A DNA stretch of 64,000 nucleotides from Cheiracanthium punctorium (taxonomy: Eukaryota; Arthropoda; Arachnida; Araneae; Cheiracanthiidae), in contig JAWZYV010000091.1 of assembly GCA_038373885.1 (NCBI GenBank), positions 186,001 to 250,000 on the forward strand, written 5' to 3'. The notes beneath the pieces were generated by a model. It made no database searches and had not been told where the DNA came from. It saw nothing but the letters and a program-made list of their open reading frames with translations. Below, piece after piece: positions 32,243 through 46,200 of this stretch (positions are counted from its first letter, which is position 1; each line of letters opens with the position of its first letter). A program made the position numbers and the translations under genes.

Positions 32243-35200
32243 TTTTTTATAATTATATATCGAGACCAGAGTGACCTTGAAGTGGTCTGGACATATGCTG
32301 CCTCATCCCAAGGCTCATGGTTGAGAAGACATGGCTGGACATTGCAGTCCTTGGCCCTTGTATGGGTTCTTGTGTTACTGTGTTTAATTTATATTAAAAT
32401 TTATTTGTTGTGATTTGAGTTGCAAATACTTATCTTACAGTGCGAGGGCTAACTTTTAATTTCAAATTTCTGGGTTAAGAACAAATGTGTAAATTTGTAA
32501 AATTATGAAACATGTGGTGCTCTCACTTTTAATTTTATTCCAATGAAAAAATTCATAAACTGTGTGTGCATTGATATGATGCAAGGTTATCCATTGTCCG
32601 TCTGAGTATATGTTTAGTGTCTGTTAGTATGTGTTTCATGAGTTGCACCAGCAAAAATGTCTTCCCTACATTCTCATATGTTTTCTTCGTAATATGTATG
32701 TTTAAACTAAGATGACTATTCATAAAATTATTTTTATTTACACTCGGACAAAATGTATACTGCTCTAGATTTTCAGTTAAAAACAAATTATTCAGATTTT
32801 GGGGCAAATCAACTATTTATGATTGAATTGTTTGTGGCTTAATGGCAACATATATTTATTTTAGCATGTGAAAGTTGACAATTGTTTGAAATGATGTATA
32901 GAAATATCATATAATGAAATATTTAAATAATATGCTTTTAATATTATGCATATTAAATGCTTTAAGGTTTATTTAAAGAAGTCAACTTTTGAGTATTCAA
33001 CAAACAAGAATATATTGAATGAATAGTTTTCTACATACCTTAAATGAATTATAATAGCTGCACTATTTTTAACAAAGCTTTTAGACATTGACTTTCTTGT
33101 AAAACTTTTATCTTTATTTTATTTCAAAAAATTTTACGATTTTTACTTTTTTCCATAACTGCTTTTTTTAAATGATATTTTCATATTAAGAAATACAAGT
33201 AAAATCCTGTTATGCTTTTTAAAGAATCAATTGCTGCTTCTGATTCCTTCTCTTCTAACACGATACTTGTTTAGTATATCCTAAAACAAAGTAGTACATT
33301 CCTTATACTAAAAATATAAAACATTATGATTAATAAATTGCTATTTTAATTTATACTCATGAAAATTTTATTTAAGTTCATATTATACTACTAACAGATA
33401 ATTATGTGAGTTAAGTACAATGCATAAATGAAGCTGAATTCATAGTACTAAGTCCATGCATTTATAGAACTGCATGTGGGTGAAAGTATTTTCTTGAACT
33501 TGCCAATTTTTTTTTCTACAAAATTGCTTCATTTGTAAGATGATTACTTGAATTTACAATTTGTGTTTAGGAAATATATTGTAATTTAAGATTTCTCTGA
33601 AAAAAAGGGGGGGGTGGGGGAAGTATGTAAATAGAAAAAATGCCAAATTAACAATATAACAAGCTACTTATAAATGTTTTCATTAACATTTCAAACTTTT
33701 ATTTTCAAGTATGTCTTAAGAAAAAAATTGACTGACTAAAGAATATGCATGTAAGATTTTTCTCTTGAAAAGTGTTTTAATTGTATTCCTATGAAAAGTA
33801 TCCAAGATAAAATTTTTAGTTTAATAAACAGTTGTAAGTGTATTCATATAATTGTAGCATTTAAATCTAAATATATATATTTAAATAATAATTATGTTAA
33901 ATTATTAAAAAAAAACAAAAAAAACTTTGAAAGGTCAAGTGTGCTTTGTGGAATTATTATTGTTTATTTATAATCTTGGAGATTATTTAACGTTAAGGCA
34001 TTGCAAATTTTTGTAACATACTTTGTAATTGTTCTTATAATATTTTTGTCACTTATTATATGTTGAGTATTCAAAGTATCTATACACAATGGCATATCTA
34101 GGGTATGGCAAGCAGGGTGCATGCTATAAATGCAACTTCAAAAGAAGCATAAGAAAGAGAAAAATTGGCATAATTTTTATACAGCAGATTTTTTTCTTTG
34201 TCCACCTGTTTTTAACATAACATTATTTTTAAAAAAATCTTTGAAATCTCTGGTTATCTACACACACGACAGATTTTCAAGACAGAAAACTAACTTACTA
34301 CTTTACAAGAAATTTTTTGTAAAGAGATTTCTAGCGAATCCCTTACGCTGTATGCAAATTAATCTGAAAACTTCATTCTTACGAAAAAGTTGCTGTACAG
34401 GAAGTTCTAATAGGGGCATGTGTGTTGTTCATAAAACACACATTGTACAGACTCTTGATAAAACATGTCCTCAGGGGTACTCATTATGGAATGCTGTAAT
34501 GAATTCTACTATTATAATTAAAAAAAAAAAATTCTAAAGAATTAGTTTACCATGCATGCAAACTAATTGCAGCTTCAGTAAAAGTATCCTTACAGATCAT
34601 TATCAACCAATGGTATCTTTATAAATTAGCTTCAGTGGGTGTGTACCTATGTATCTTGAAGATGCAGATTCATAGTTATTAAGGGCACTACTTTACTTAG
34701 GTACACCCTTTTTTATGCTGAAAATATTTTTTTTTAATTTAATAAAAGAATTAAAATTATTTACAAAACAATAATAATATTTAATGTCATATTTTGATGG
34801 AACAATTATATGAAATTAAACATTGTTATTAGTTAATATTGTGAAGAATTTGCAATATTTACTTTTGAATTAAAATTTCTGTGGCATAAACTGAGCTCTC
34901 CATTACGAAAATGTTTTTTGAATCTATAATTATGACTATTTAAAAACAATTATGGCTATAGAAATGAACATTTCATTTGTGGTATGAAAATAAAAGTTAT
35001 GAAAAATTCGGGTGTTCATTTTACTCTGTCAACTGAAAAAGAGTAGAAAGAAATTGCCTTTAGTATGAAATATTAAAATTTTCATTAAACAATAGAAGCT
35101 TAATTAGAGGTTATACATCAGTCCAGTTTTTTCCTAAAACTAATTTTGTAGCAAGCTTAGTAAATCTAGTTTGCCATCTTAGTTTTCTATTAAGCTTTAT

Positions 35201-36497
35201 TAAAGCAGGGTTCTACATGTATTTTTTTTTTCATGAAAATGTATAACTTTCTTAAACATTTCTAAATTGTGTTATAATTATGTTGTTTGCAAAAGGACTT
35301 TTTTTTGTGAACGAAGGTTTATTGTGATATTTTTAATTGTTCTCAGAGAATTGAGTCTTTACTTGTATTTATTTATCGTAATTGACAAAGCTTTGCTTTT
35401 AAATATTTGTGTGTTTATTACAGTAAACCATTAATATATATACAAGGTTAATTGTAAAATCTATGCAAAAAAGTTATATGTATTTCTGATTGTTTTTATC
35501 TGTAATATTTGTATCTATTTTTATGAATACTTATGCTGTTACTAGTCATAATGTTTTGTCCAGACTTTTGTAATTCAGAAACTGTAAATATGTCTGCTGC
35601 TGAATAGATTAATCCTTTTAGTAGTGTGTTTTGTTTTACTGACTGTTTTGGCTTTCATGATCTCTTCCCTAATTGCCTAGGTTTTATTTAAGTTCTAGAA
35701 TTGTTGTTCATTATTCAATTTTATCAGAACAAATGATTCATTTTTATATTGCAAATTGATATTTTAACTACCCTAGTAGCATAATGCTATTAGCTCACAG
35801 TATTATGCCAGCATGTAGATGTTGAGTTTTTTAACTATTTACCTAATATTTCGGATAAATTAGTAATATATTTTCAAAATAAGGCCAATATTTTGGTTTC
35901 TCTAGAAATATTTATACTGTAAACTTAATGTAGCAACATTGCAAACCAGTATTTCTTTAATATTGGTTTTCAGTATTTAAATTAATACTGTGTACTTGGG
36001 AAGGAAGTAGTTTCAATATATGTCTGTTGATAAATATTGCTTTTACAATCGAAGTAGTTTTAATGTATCCCTGATGTTGCTTGCACAAGATTCCTTTTAC
36101 ATAGAAAGTATTTCCATTGTATCTCCAATATTGAATATATATTTTTTAAACATCAACTTCTTAATGTTGGTGTAATATTGCGAGCCATTATTCCTTTGCT
36201 TCTAGGGTATATAGTGTTTTTTTTTTTAATGTTTATGTTTTAATTGAAAAATATTTCTCTGTATATGATCAGTGCAAGATTTTTGCCAGTTTATTGATGA
36301 AATAACTTTGATTCTGTGGTATAAATAGTCATTTTACATTTCCTGAACATGGACACCAACCTTGGTAGGTTCATGGTGTTATGGCCCAGCTCAGAATATT
36401 AATTACCCTTAGTATTTATTTTGTTTAAAAATGTATTATGTGCATCAGTTTACATTAAAAAAAATTCAAGTGCTGATTAGAAAAAGAAATAAATAAA
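32243..36497. other. AT-rich intergenic stretch without recognised genes
   Basis: Only short accidental frames were seen, including 135 codons at 34130-34537 without recognisable motifs. There is a G-run at about 33606-33620. Around 35880-36220 there are several worn repeats of GTAGCAACATTGC / AGTATTTC / AATATTGG type. No exons or transposon ends were supported. Confidence 0.5.
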
Positions 36498-36499
36498 TA

Positions 36500-37251
36500 C
36501 CGTAAATTCTGGCGTATAACGCACACTTTTCATACAAAAAATAAGGTTGAATTTTCAGGGTACGCATTATAAAAATGATAAATTAAAACTAAGGAAAAGA
36601 TGAGCATAAAAAAAATGAGATTTCCACATGTACCTGAATGTTGTTTATTTAAAATAAATGATGTACCTTATGAACTTAGATTTCATTATTGGACAGCATG
36701 AAAAGTTCATCATATTCATCTTCCATTATATTTTCAGGCACATGATCAAATTCAGTTTCATCTTCACTATCACTGTTACGTTGATCCATAAATAAATAGT
36801 TTCATCTAGATTGTTCGATATATTACATTTTTTAAATGACTTTTTAATTATGTCAGGTTTAATTTCATCCCATGCTTGTATTATCCACTCACACACTATT
36901 TCTAGACTGGCGGGACGCATTTCACCTCCTTTCATAAATGTTTTATCTCCTGCCAATATCCACGTATTCCGAAATCGTTTTAAAATTCCTTTGAATGGTT
37001 TATTAATACACACATCTAAAGGTTGAACTGATGGCGTTAATCCGCCTGGAATAACTGCCATGTCTGTGTTATACTCTTTCATTAATTTCTTTATATTATA
37101 CGTTAAATGGGAACTGAGCATGTCCCAAACTAAAAGACTTTCTGGATTCCATAGGGCAAGTCTGTGATTGCAAAGTAAAGGGTGCGCGTTATATGGAGGA
37201 TATACATGAAGTTTAAAATTATAGATGCGCGTTATATGCCGGCATATACGG
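36500..37251 (-). mobile_element. Internally deleted pogo/Tigger-like transposon
   Basis: TA occurs at 36498 and 37252. The ends CCGTAAATTCTGGCGTATAA and, inverted, CCGTATATGCCGGCATATAA continue as CGCAC/CGCGCA. At 752 bp, with only the C-terminal part of the transposase left, it is a deletion derivative. Confidence 0.75.
36780..37190 (-). pseudogene. Pogo/Tigger (CENP-B-like DDE) transposase, C-terminal part
   Basis: An open frame runs over this part. It includes LLVWDMLSSHL with a catalytic Asp, then GGLTPSVQPLDVCINKPFKG, TFMKGGEMRPASLEIVCEWI and KKSFKKCNISNN. These are standard blocks of DDE_1 / CENP-B-type transposases. The N-terminal DNA-binding and first catalytic parts are deleted. 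The surrounding 222-codon frame runs past the transposon end by chance. Confidence 0.75.
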
Positions 37252-37429
37252 TAATCATAATTCAGGGTCTGAGTCCAATCTTGAAGAAAGAACAGAATTT
37301 GGATTAGTGAAAAGTTTTGGTTTTTCCAAGATATATCAAACAGTTGATTATTTGCAAATGTAACTGATGACGGTCTAAGAAGTAATTCGGCCATTTGTGG
37401 AAAATTTGTGAACGAAATTTCTTTATTTT

Positions 37430-38409
37430 AAAGTTATGTATTATTATCTAGAATATAGTGAAGAGAGGTTGAATTTTTGCTACAAATACGTAATGGGGAT
37501 GGCAATTTTTCTATTATGAATAAATATTCCATAAATGATCCATGCCCTATGAAAATTTCGCTTATCTTATCAGGGAAATCAGATAAAGAAGATAGCTTTT
37601 AATCAAACAAATCGAAATTTACTCCGAAGCACAACTTCAGACAAATATAATAAATTATTTTTTGAAATAGTAAAAATAGTTTTTTGCATTAACGGTGCAC
37701 TCACAATATGATTTTCTGCAGTGACTTTTGTATTAGTTACGATACTTAGTAGTTCCGCGTCGCCTTTGAAGGCTAAAAATTAATACAAGTTCCTTATGCA
37801 AGGCACTGCTACGGAATACAATTGCATTACAAGATCTTCAGTCTCGGCAATTTGTTCTTCTCACTGCTGTTTTTATCGCTTAAAAAAAGTTTATCAACCT
37901 CACTAAATGGTGTTTCTGTGGCTAGTTTTCATCTAGTGTTACAAAATCTAATGCATTCATATTAATTTCACATTTATCTAGCACTGCTCGAGAAGCATCA
38001 ATTTCTGAATTGCATGAATTTTCATTGACCCTATCTTCCCTAGTAAATTTGCTTTTTTATGAAACAAAACCTTATAGTTTCACTGAGCCAAAATATAGCA
38101 TCGAAAACAGTTACAGATTTAATAAACTCTGACTGGATATACTTTCATGTTCAACCACCCATCTTTTTTTCCCGATGTTTCCCAACAAAAGAACAAATAA
38201 AACATGCCTCTCAACAGAGATATTGAGAGACATATTCAGTCTTGACAGGTTTTTTGTCCTAAAAATGGACAGATATGGAGTTTGTTTCCTCGTTAAACAG
38301 TTTCCATTTCATGCAGGTTAACATACATAGAAAAGCTGGGACTAATTTTTTTTTTTCCAAACAGGTTTCTGTTTCATACAGGGTCCATCTTAGACAGGTT
38401 TTACTGTAG
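37430..38409 (-). mobile_element. Tigger-like remnant, one end visible
   Basis: Read inverted from 38409, TACAGTAAAACCTGTCTAAG is a typical Tigger terminus, followed by a second AACCTG block. In the interior, SEIDASRAVLDK and NMNALDFVTLDEN (minus strand, about 38010-37930) may be the C-terminal tail of its transposase. No left terminus was found. Confidence 0.35.
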
Positions 38410-39740
38410 GTACTTTTATAGGATTAAAAAAGATTAAATAAATGATATAGTACAAAGTGTGATCCCTGTTCTTGAGATTGGCAAAAGTTTTGCATCGTAA
38501 TATGCTGATTTTTAATGCAATAAAATTATAATATTTTAAATTTATCCATATGTATGCTTATAGACTTATAATTTAGAATTTGAAGTATCAAGATGTAAAT
38601 AGAACTTTTATGTTATACTAATCATAATACTCTTTGTTTAGCAAAAGCATTAAGCATTTACTGTATTTTTTTCCTGATCTCTTAGAAATCACAAGTGAAG
38701 ATGTACAAAGGAAGAAATCTAGTTATGTACATTTCCATAAATTTTGGTATCACTGTTTGTTTTTTTTTGTCAAAGAAACATTTTTTTTAAAATTTTATTA
38801 ACATTCTATTTTATTTTCAAATTTAATTCATCCAAATTTGTTTATTTATAAGAAATGCAAATGCTCTCTAGGGTGTATTTTAAAGTTCATACCTCTTTTG
38901 CTATCAGTTTTAAGAAGTTCCTGACAATAAACATTGGGTCAATCTTTGTAAACTAAGCCAATTTTTTGAAAGTTATAGTGATGCCCCATTGGCAATACAA
39001 AAAGTCAATAAATCTGTCTGAACAAAGTCAACTAGAATTGGCTCAAAAAAAAAAAAAAAAAAAAAACTAAGTTAGCTGCTGTTAGCAGCGAAATGGCTGC
39101 AATATTTGTGTTGCTCTCAAGTGAAATTGCTTGGCAATGAAGAAATCTTTGAAAATATGCAAATTAATTAGATGCTGAAACAGAACTAAAAGGAAAATAG
39201 CGTAAATTGTACTAAATTATCTATTTATTATAATTAGTTTACAAACTACGTATCATTTACACAAATTAATTTTTCTTCGTTCATATACTTTATTAGAATG
39301 TCTTGCTACATCTTAATCCTGTGGTCATTTCCCTAGTTATAACCACTAATATTTTTTCCCCCTTTGATATTAATTTACCTCAAGTTGTTAGTGTTCTACA
39401 ACTTTATATTATGACATTTTCCAAAATTACAATACATAATGCATTAATTATCATTTTCTTTTGTGCTTTTTATTTTCTAAAGTGTTATTTATTTTATTCC
39501 TTTGTTATTTCCAACTTACCATGGCTTTTCAGAAAACTTAACATTCTTGTTCCTTGCTGCAATAATAGATAATGTTTGCAGATTGCCCCTGTATCTCTCG
39601 CATTGATTTATAAATTGAATTTCCCATGGAACATTCTTTATATTATTATTCTTTTTTAATAATAAGTTTAAACTATAAGTTGCAATCGTAAGTTCACTTA
39701 AGGATTACCACATTATACCATTATCCAGTATACAATATGT
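38410..39740. other. AT-rich intergenic stretch, nothing recognised
   Basis: Homopolymer A run at about 39043-39066 and short accidental frames, including 89 hydrophobic codons at 39303-39572 produced by T-rich sequence. No exon or repeat ends were supported. Confidence 0.5.
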
Positions 39741-39741
39741 T

Positions 39742-40321
39742 CAGGATGTCCAGTGCTAACAGTGCCCAGTGGCTATTTCTTAAACCTTTAGTCAGAGACA
39801 CATAGTTACAGTTGCAAAAGTGGTTTAAATTGTATTACCTATTATATCAGAGATAACCAAAGTGAATAAATCAATTCCTATGAAAATTATGTAACTTAAA
39901 TTTTTATACAGCCCTCCGGTCCTATCGGTTATATTTAGGAAAGGACTTCTTACAATTTCATCCACAATTTAAAAAAAAAATTTGCCCTTCTAAATTTGTT
40001 CGAGATACACCTGGTATCTTTGAGAAGGGGCGGTGTTCTGTGCAATGTAGATGCCAGGCATGTCTCGATGCATCTGGCAAAAACTTTTAGCATCTCCCGT
40101 AGGCTCAACATTTCGCTTGAATTAGTCGCATGTGAGTGAGTAATTATTAAAAAAAAAGATCTGTTATGGTTTTGTTTCTTCTCTTTGTGTTATGTATTAT
40201 TTTAGACGCACTGTAACGGTTCCGGATCGCAGTTGCAACCCTCTGTTCCTATACGATTTTTTATCTTTGTTGTATGACTGATCTGCCATGTCATTTTGTC
40301 CACGTTTTTTTAAACACCCTG
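39742..40321. mobile_element. Possible non-autonomous DNA transposon
   Basis: The right end, inverted, is CAGGGTGTTTAAAAAAACGT next to TATATA. A possible left partner is CAGGATGTCCAGTGCTAAC at 39742. GC content inside is higher than the surroundings. Only about 10 terminal bases agree, so this is tentative. Confidence 0.3.
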
Positions 40322-42826
40322 TATATATATAATTCCACTTTTAAAAAGTTTTCAATTTCTGTAAGATTCATAGTAAATTTTCCATGAAATTCCTAAAATA
40401 CTCCCAAATTATTTATTTATTTTTGTATAGTTTGAGTAATTTTGAATTTTGTGTCAAAATAATAATTTAATATCCATAGATTTCCTAGTTATTATTATTG
40501 TCCTTAATATTATTTTAAACATTGACTGAAGAAAATTAATTTAAAAAAGGAATTTTAAGAGTAGGAAATGGTAATTTTTTTTTTAAAACATGAATTTAGA
40601 TTCTTTCAATGTTTATCCAAGCATCTGAGTCATGAATCTGCTACTACTGAAATTCAAAACAAGTGAAAGGATACTTTAGAATAATAGTCTGAGTACACAT
40701 GAATAGCTACAGATGCATGTATCTATATAAACAAGTTGCATAAAATAATAGTTTTCTTTACCTCAATTTCATCATTTAAAGTTAAAAAGAATTTCAGATT
40801 TTTATTTATTTTTTAATTTCTCTTCTAATGAATATTGGCATTTGTAATAGATTTTACATATATTTTTTACTGCAGATACATCTATGTTTATTGTTTGGGA
40901 TTTTTTTTTTTTTTTCTTTGGTGAAAAGAGGTAAATACCATCTTCTCATTGCACCCTATTTTAACTGATTTGATTATTTTCATTTGTGTTTTTCCACACT
41001 CTTTTCATCATTAAATATTTTTTTAATCATAAAAATTCATTTATGGATATAATTTAGGCATTAGCAATTTTATTCTCACTAATTTATTGTTTTCTATCTC
41101 TTGACAGTGTAATATATGTGCAGTTCTGTAACTTAAAAGTTTGTTTAATAAAATGTTCATTATCTAGAATTTTATAATTTTGTTGTCTTTCTTTGAGTAT
41201 TTAATTAATTTTCCATCAACATTAGAATTCTAATTCTGTTGCTTAAAAAAGGGGGGAGTATGAGATGGCCTGTTGTTGTCATACATCATATAAGGGCACT
41301 AAAATCTCCAAATGTCATCTTCAATGATACAAGTTAGTCTCTCTCACTAGGCTTTTATACATTTTAATTTTAAAATCATAATTTCTCATTCTGCTCTATT
41401 TGATATTGTATGTGTGTGCGTACAGATAATAGGACACAAATTACTTTTGATCTTTTAAACTAAAATGTTCAATTTAACAAAAGCTTTCTTAGTTTCTAGT
41501 TATAAATTCAAAGGAATAATTTCTTGTGTAGCATATGCATGTTGTGCGAAGTTGTATTGTCTGATTTAAAGTAAGCCACTTGTGAGATAAGATCTTTTAA
41601 AAAAAAAAGGAATATATGAAATTTAAAACAGATTTTATTGACATACTTGAACAAGTTCTTAATATTTACAATGTTAATGAACACACAGATATTTTACATT
41701 GTTTTATTATTACAAAATATTCTTAGCTGTAAAAATATAAATTCACACATTCATTAACAGATACAAAATCTGTGTATTTTATTTTAACTTTTCTCGCAAA
41801 TAAAATCTGAGAAAGAATTCTTTTGTTGTTAGGGCATGATTTTTATAATATTATTATTTTTGAAAACGGGCACCGTTTTACGATAAATTTGATACAGTAT
41901 GCTAAAATAAAGTATTAACTGAAATTTCAAACTGTATGAATACAGATTTTTTTAACTAGTGTTTTTTTTTTTTTTTTTTTTTTTTTGTTTCCGTTAACCA
42001 TATAAGCTTATTATATTTTCAGTTTTTCAAAGCCTTCATGTCGCACAGAGAAAATGTAATGATAAAACAATTTGATCCTTTTCTTGGCCAAATGCTGGCA
42101 TTTTAAATATAAATAAGGGGGGTGGGATTGAAAAAGATTCCACTAATCCTCGACCAATTGTGCATCAGCATTATAAAGGCACTCGGAACCAGTAAATTCC
42201 ATGTGATTTTGATGGACAACTATCGCAATGTAGTGGGCGAAAGAGAATAGATAACTCAACTTATGATACAGCTCTAATCACCAAACCATAATTTCCATGC
42301 AGTGTAATAATTAAGCAACAATTACAATGAATGTACGTCATAGTTTTGGGTCACGAGAATTTTATGACGTATACATGTATGTTATGGTGCGCAAGAGGTT
42401 AATAATGTAATTCAGCGACAGGAGTAGAATTAAAGTTAAAACTAGTAAAGAGGAAAAAAATTCAAAGGCGTGAGTATGCTTTTAATTAAAGCAAGTTATT
42501 GTAGTTTTACAAAATAGTTTTTAGTTTAAAAAAATAATAATCTTAAAAATTGTTTTAAAAATTTAGCCTGGACAGTTTTAGCACTTGTAGGACTTTTATA
42601 TTCTCTTTTGTATTTTAGGAATGAATTGTTTTAAATTCATTTTACAAAATGTAAATATCACTTCTTCGCAAATTTTTAATCTAACTGAAAAAGCACATAA
42701 TTAAAAAAAAAATTATCATAAACGAAACTTAAAATTTGTACGGGTCAGTTTAACTCATAGCATTCTGTAACACTTGAATACATTTTAAAAACTATGTACA
42801 AAAATTTTAGAGGAAGCTCTTAACTT
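40322..42826. other. AT-rich intergenic stretch downstream of the secreted-protein gene
   Basis: T-runs at about 40900 and 41957-41987. TTTAAT at 42675-42680 would be an ATTAAA poly(A) signal for the minus-strand gene ending at 42827. No coding signal was recognised. Confidence 0.45.
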
Positions 42827-43249
42827 TCAGTGATAAACGTCTCCAATATCTTTCTTGTATCCATCATAGTTCAACTCATCCTCGTCAAAATATTTAGGTG
42901 GCCCGGCGAGTTGCGGTCTCCTTTGCCTGCCATAATCGTAGTCTGGCCTGTCGTATGGCTTGTAGCCGCCGAGGCCTCTTGGTGGCAAATAATAGTCATA
43001 GTCTCTGTATCGTCTCCTGTTGTCTCGGCCAGGAATGACGTCTCTTTGTTTTCCGTACCTGCTGTTTCTCCTGTAGAGTCCTCCTGGATAGGCACCTGGT
43101 CTCGGTTTCCTTATATACCTCCCTTCCCTGTCATAGGGGTGCCTGCTGTTTAACGCGGGGGGTACGATATCGCCAGACGTGTAGGTATCTTCGTATGGGT
43201 ATCTGGACTCGACAACGGCAATACATATGACCACAAATGCGGAAAGCAA
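42827..43249 (-). CDS. Secreted Tyr/Arg-rich protein, exon 2
   Basis: 140 codons plus TGA, clearly GC-richer than its surroundings. The polypyrimidine tract and CAG directly upstream, and the in-phase junction to the ATG exon at 46289, support this start rather than the local ATG. Confidence 0.85.
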   Translation of the reverse strand: MLSAFVVICIAVVESRYPYEDTYTSGDIVPPALNSRHPYDREGRYIRKPRPGAYPGGLYRRNSRYGKQRDVIPGRDNRRRYRDYDYYLPPRGLGGYKPYDRPDYDYGRQRRPQLAGPPKYFDEDELNYDGYKKDIGDVYH

Positions 43250-46200
43250 CTGGAAATGCAAGAAAATAAAATTATAAGACTTATAAGGGAGAAATAGGAT
43301 TTCTTCTCCCCCCCCCCCTTTATAAGCATTCCATGGATTTTGTCTCCCGCATCTTTTTCCACATCAAGATTTGAATAGTGCACTGTGATATCGAATTTAC
43401 AAAATATATTTAGTCTTATACAGTTCTGGAACATAAGACTCGATTTCATGTGAAGTTCATCCTTTAGCCCTTTAATTAATGACGATTTATTAAAAAAAAA
43501 AAAACATAAAAATAAAATTGTTTAAAATTTTTTTTCATTAATTCGTTGTAACAATTTTGTAAAATCACTACCAAATACTTCATTTAATCAGCTTACTACA
43601 TGGCAACATGTTCTATTAAAATAAAAATATTGTAAATGGATTGTCATCCGCTCACACTTTATAATAATGTCAAGCCAACAAAAATAAATGAATACTACTA
43701 ATAATAAAATATGAGCATTAGTGAATTTTTAGACATTGGTTCTTACAATTGAAGTATAGATTTACCAAAAGTATGCCATTCAAAGTATTACTTGACTTCT
43801 TCTGTTTTGTTTGTGTTATACTCTTCTGAAAAAGACTCATTAATTGCTTATGGAACAGTCATCAGACGTACAGCATAGTGTTTATTTTTACCTCAATTTT
43901 CGTTTATGCTAAATTAATCAGTATTGATCATACATTGAGTAACTAAAAAAAGAGAAAATTTTGATATAGAAAGTGACACATTTACATTGAAAAAGCTTTC
44001 AAAAAAGTGCGTTGTTTGAAGATTTCAATCCCCCTCCCCTCATAATATCTCACCATTGCACCAATACAGAGCTTTACCTTGGCCCGTCGCTCAAATTGGA
44101 AGATCAACACGATAATAAAGACTCAAGTTTGAATCCGCCGAAATTATAATGTGTTCGTCGACATCAATGCTATTTTTTAAAATTAAATTACCCTTGCTGA
44201 AGGAAGAACAGCTGAAAAAAATTTTCTGCATTATCAACTAGAGGAATGATATTGTAAAAGACAATCATGTTTTTGTTTAATGAAAAAAAACAAAAAAATC
44301 TTGAGAATGTATTTTAGTGAAAAGCTTACCAACACCAGTAAACAGGATTCTTAATAAAATTTCTAATCTATTGGAAATAAATAAACGTGAAAGCGGTTCG
44401 TTTGAAATCAAATATGCACACTATACCAATACATTACAAACAATTCATAAATTGAAATATCTGCGGTCTACTACATATGACTGTAGATAGATTGTAGTCA
44501 CTTCTACAGTGAACTACAAACAGCGATATGTATTATGAGAAAAAACACATTTTCAAACAAAAACTCAAAATTAGCAAACTCTTCAGTGATTAAACTAGTT
44601 TCAAAAACGCAAGTGGCAATGTCTACGTAAAATAACCTGTTATAATTTTAATGTAACGTACTGTAATAATAACCTATCTTTAACGAATAAATATTTTTCG
44701 AAGTCTTTTTTTTTTTTTTTTTTTCATTGGAACTAAGAGCATTTTACAAATTTCTTCCTAAGATCACCTCAAAATAGCGAAGTTCGTTCTTTAACGAAAT
44801 TTTTCTTGCAAATTTTTCCATTCTCAAAATATTTTTGGATATTTCAAACTTGTATTTTCTTATAGATGCAAGATGTATTATGAGGAAAAACACATTTTCA
44901 AACAAAACTCAAAATTAGCAAACTCTTTCAGTGATCAAACTTTAAGAATGCGAGTGATAATGTATACTTAATATGAATTGTTATAATTTTAATATAAAAA
45001 TATTTTCTTAGTAGAATATCGGGCAATGTTTTAGTTCCCGTGCAAATTTCTTATCGATAGGTAAGATAAGTAAAGGTAGTTGACTTAATTTTTTAAAAAG
45101 TGTGATCAATTACTTAAAAAAAATATTTAGTGGATATGAATTTTAAAAAAATTTAAAAGGTAAGTCTCTAACGAATTGTGCATATCACGAACATTTTTTC
45201 GGTATTTAATGATTTCATTTAATGTAGTGTACTTTATTTTTAGGAAAGATAACTAATAAGTGAATTCTATGACATTTTTTATTAATTTTGAATACTAAAA
45301 GGAACATGTAATAAAAGTTGCTGGCGTTAATGAATTTTAATAATTTTTAAAGGAATCAAAAGGAATTACCCATGAGAATTGCTCGTTTAACTTTCTGAAG
45401 GTGGGTCTTCATTTGCTGAGATAACAAACCTGACATTTTTTTATTTTTTTTTTTCAAAATATCCAGTATCCTGTACCCTTAATGCATTGAATACTTTCAG
45501 ATTATGTGGCATTTTTTAGAAAAACTACTGCGTATACAAATCGGCTGTGTATGTGTGAGTGCGTGTAGTAGGAACATAAACTCCATTCCAACATTTTCGG
45601 TAAACATTACTAAGAAAATATGAATACGCAGGGCCGTATTTCTAATTAGGCTGTGGCCAAATGTGGCATTTTCTTTCTTTCTTTTTCGCAGGCGGAGTGC
45701 AGTTGATTCAGACCCCTCCCTTCGTCCATCCTAAAAAGTAACACGTTTACTCGCGTAATTGTCGCCCTCGCATAATAGTTTTGAAGCAGAAAAAATAGCT
45801 TTAGGGCTATAATATTATGTAGTAAATTTTCCCCGTATAATAGTGGCACCTAGACTTTCACCATAAAAAAATGGCAAAAAAAAAGTGCTACTATTGCTCG
45901 AGTAAGCACCGTATTTCCTTACGAATACATTCATTTCGTCGAAATTGGTCATTTCATTAGTTGTTTGCCAGGGCGAGTGATTACTGATGCCACTTCCGCA
46001 ATATATCATGAAAATGAACTGTATTTAAAAAGTCCACAGAAATATTAAATCATTTTCGAAAAAAAATCGTAGATGTGGCTCTTCCAATTCAAGTCAATGT
46101 TTTTCTTTAGACTACTTTAAAAAACTGATAATGTACTAATAGTGTGCACCGAGCATAGACATATAAAAGTAAAAGCAGATTTTAACTTTGCCATGGATAA

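Noticed and set aside
34130..34537. 135-codon open frame as a gene
   Set aside because: No signal peptide, domain or splice context; Lys/Phe/Ile-rich composition as expected from AT-rich sequence.
36726..37394. 222-codon frame as one complete gene
   Set aside because: Only the part inside the TA-flanked Tigger ends resembles transposase; the rest is an accidental extension.
39303..39572. 89-codon hydrophobic frame as a membrane protein
   Set aside because: Hydrophobicity follows from T-rich sequence; no codon bias or flanking exon signals.
43261..43263. ATG at 43261 as start of the secreted protein
   Set aside because: It lies within the splice acceptor tract TTCTTGCATTTCCAG; the upstream ATG exon gives a better signal peptide in phase.
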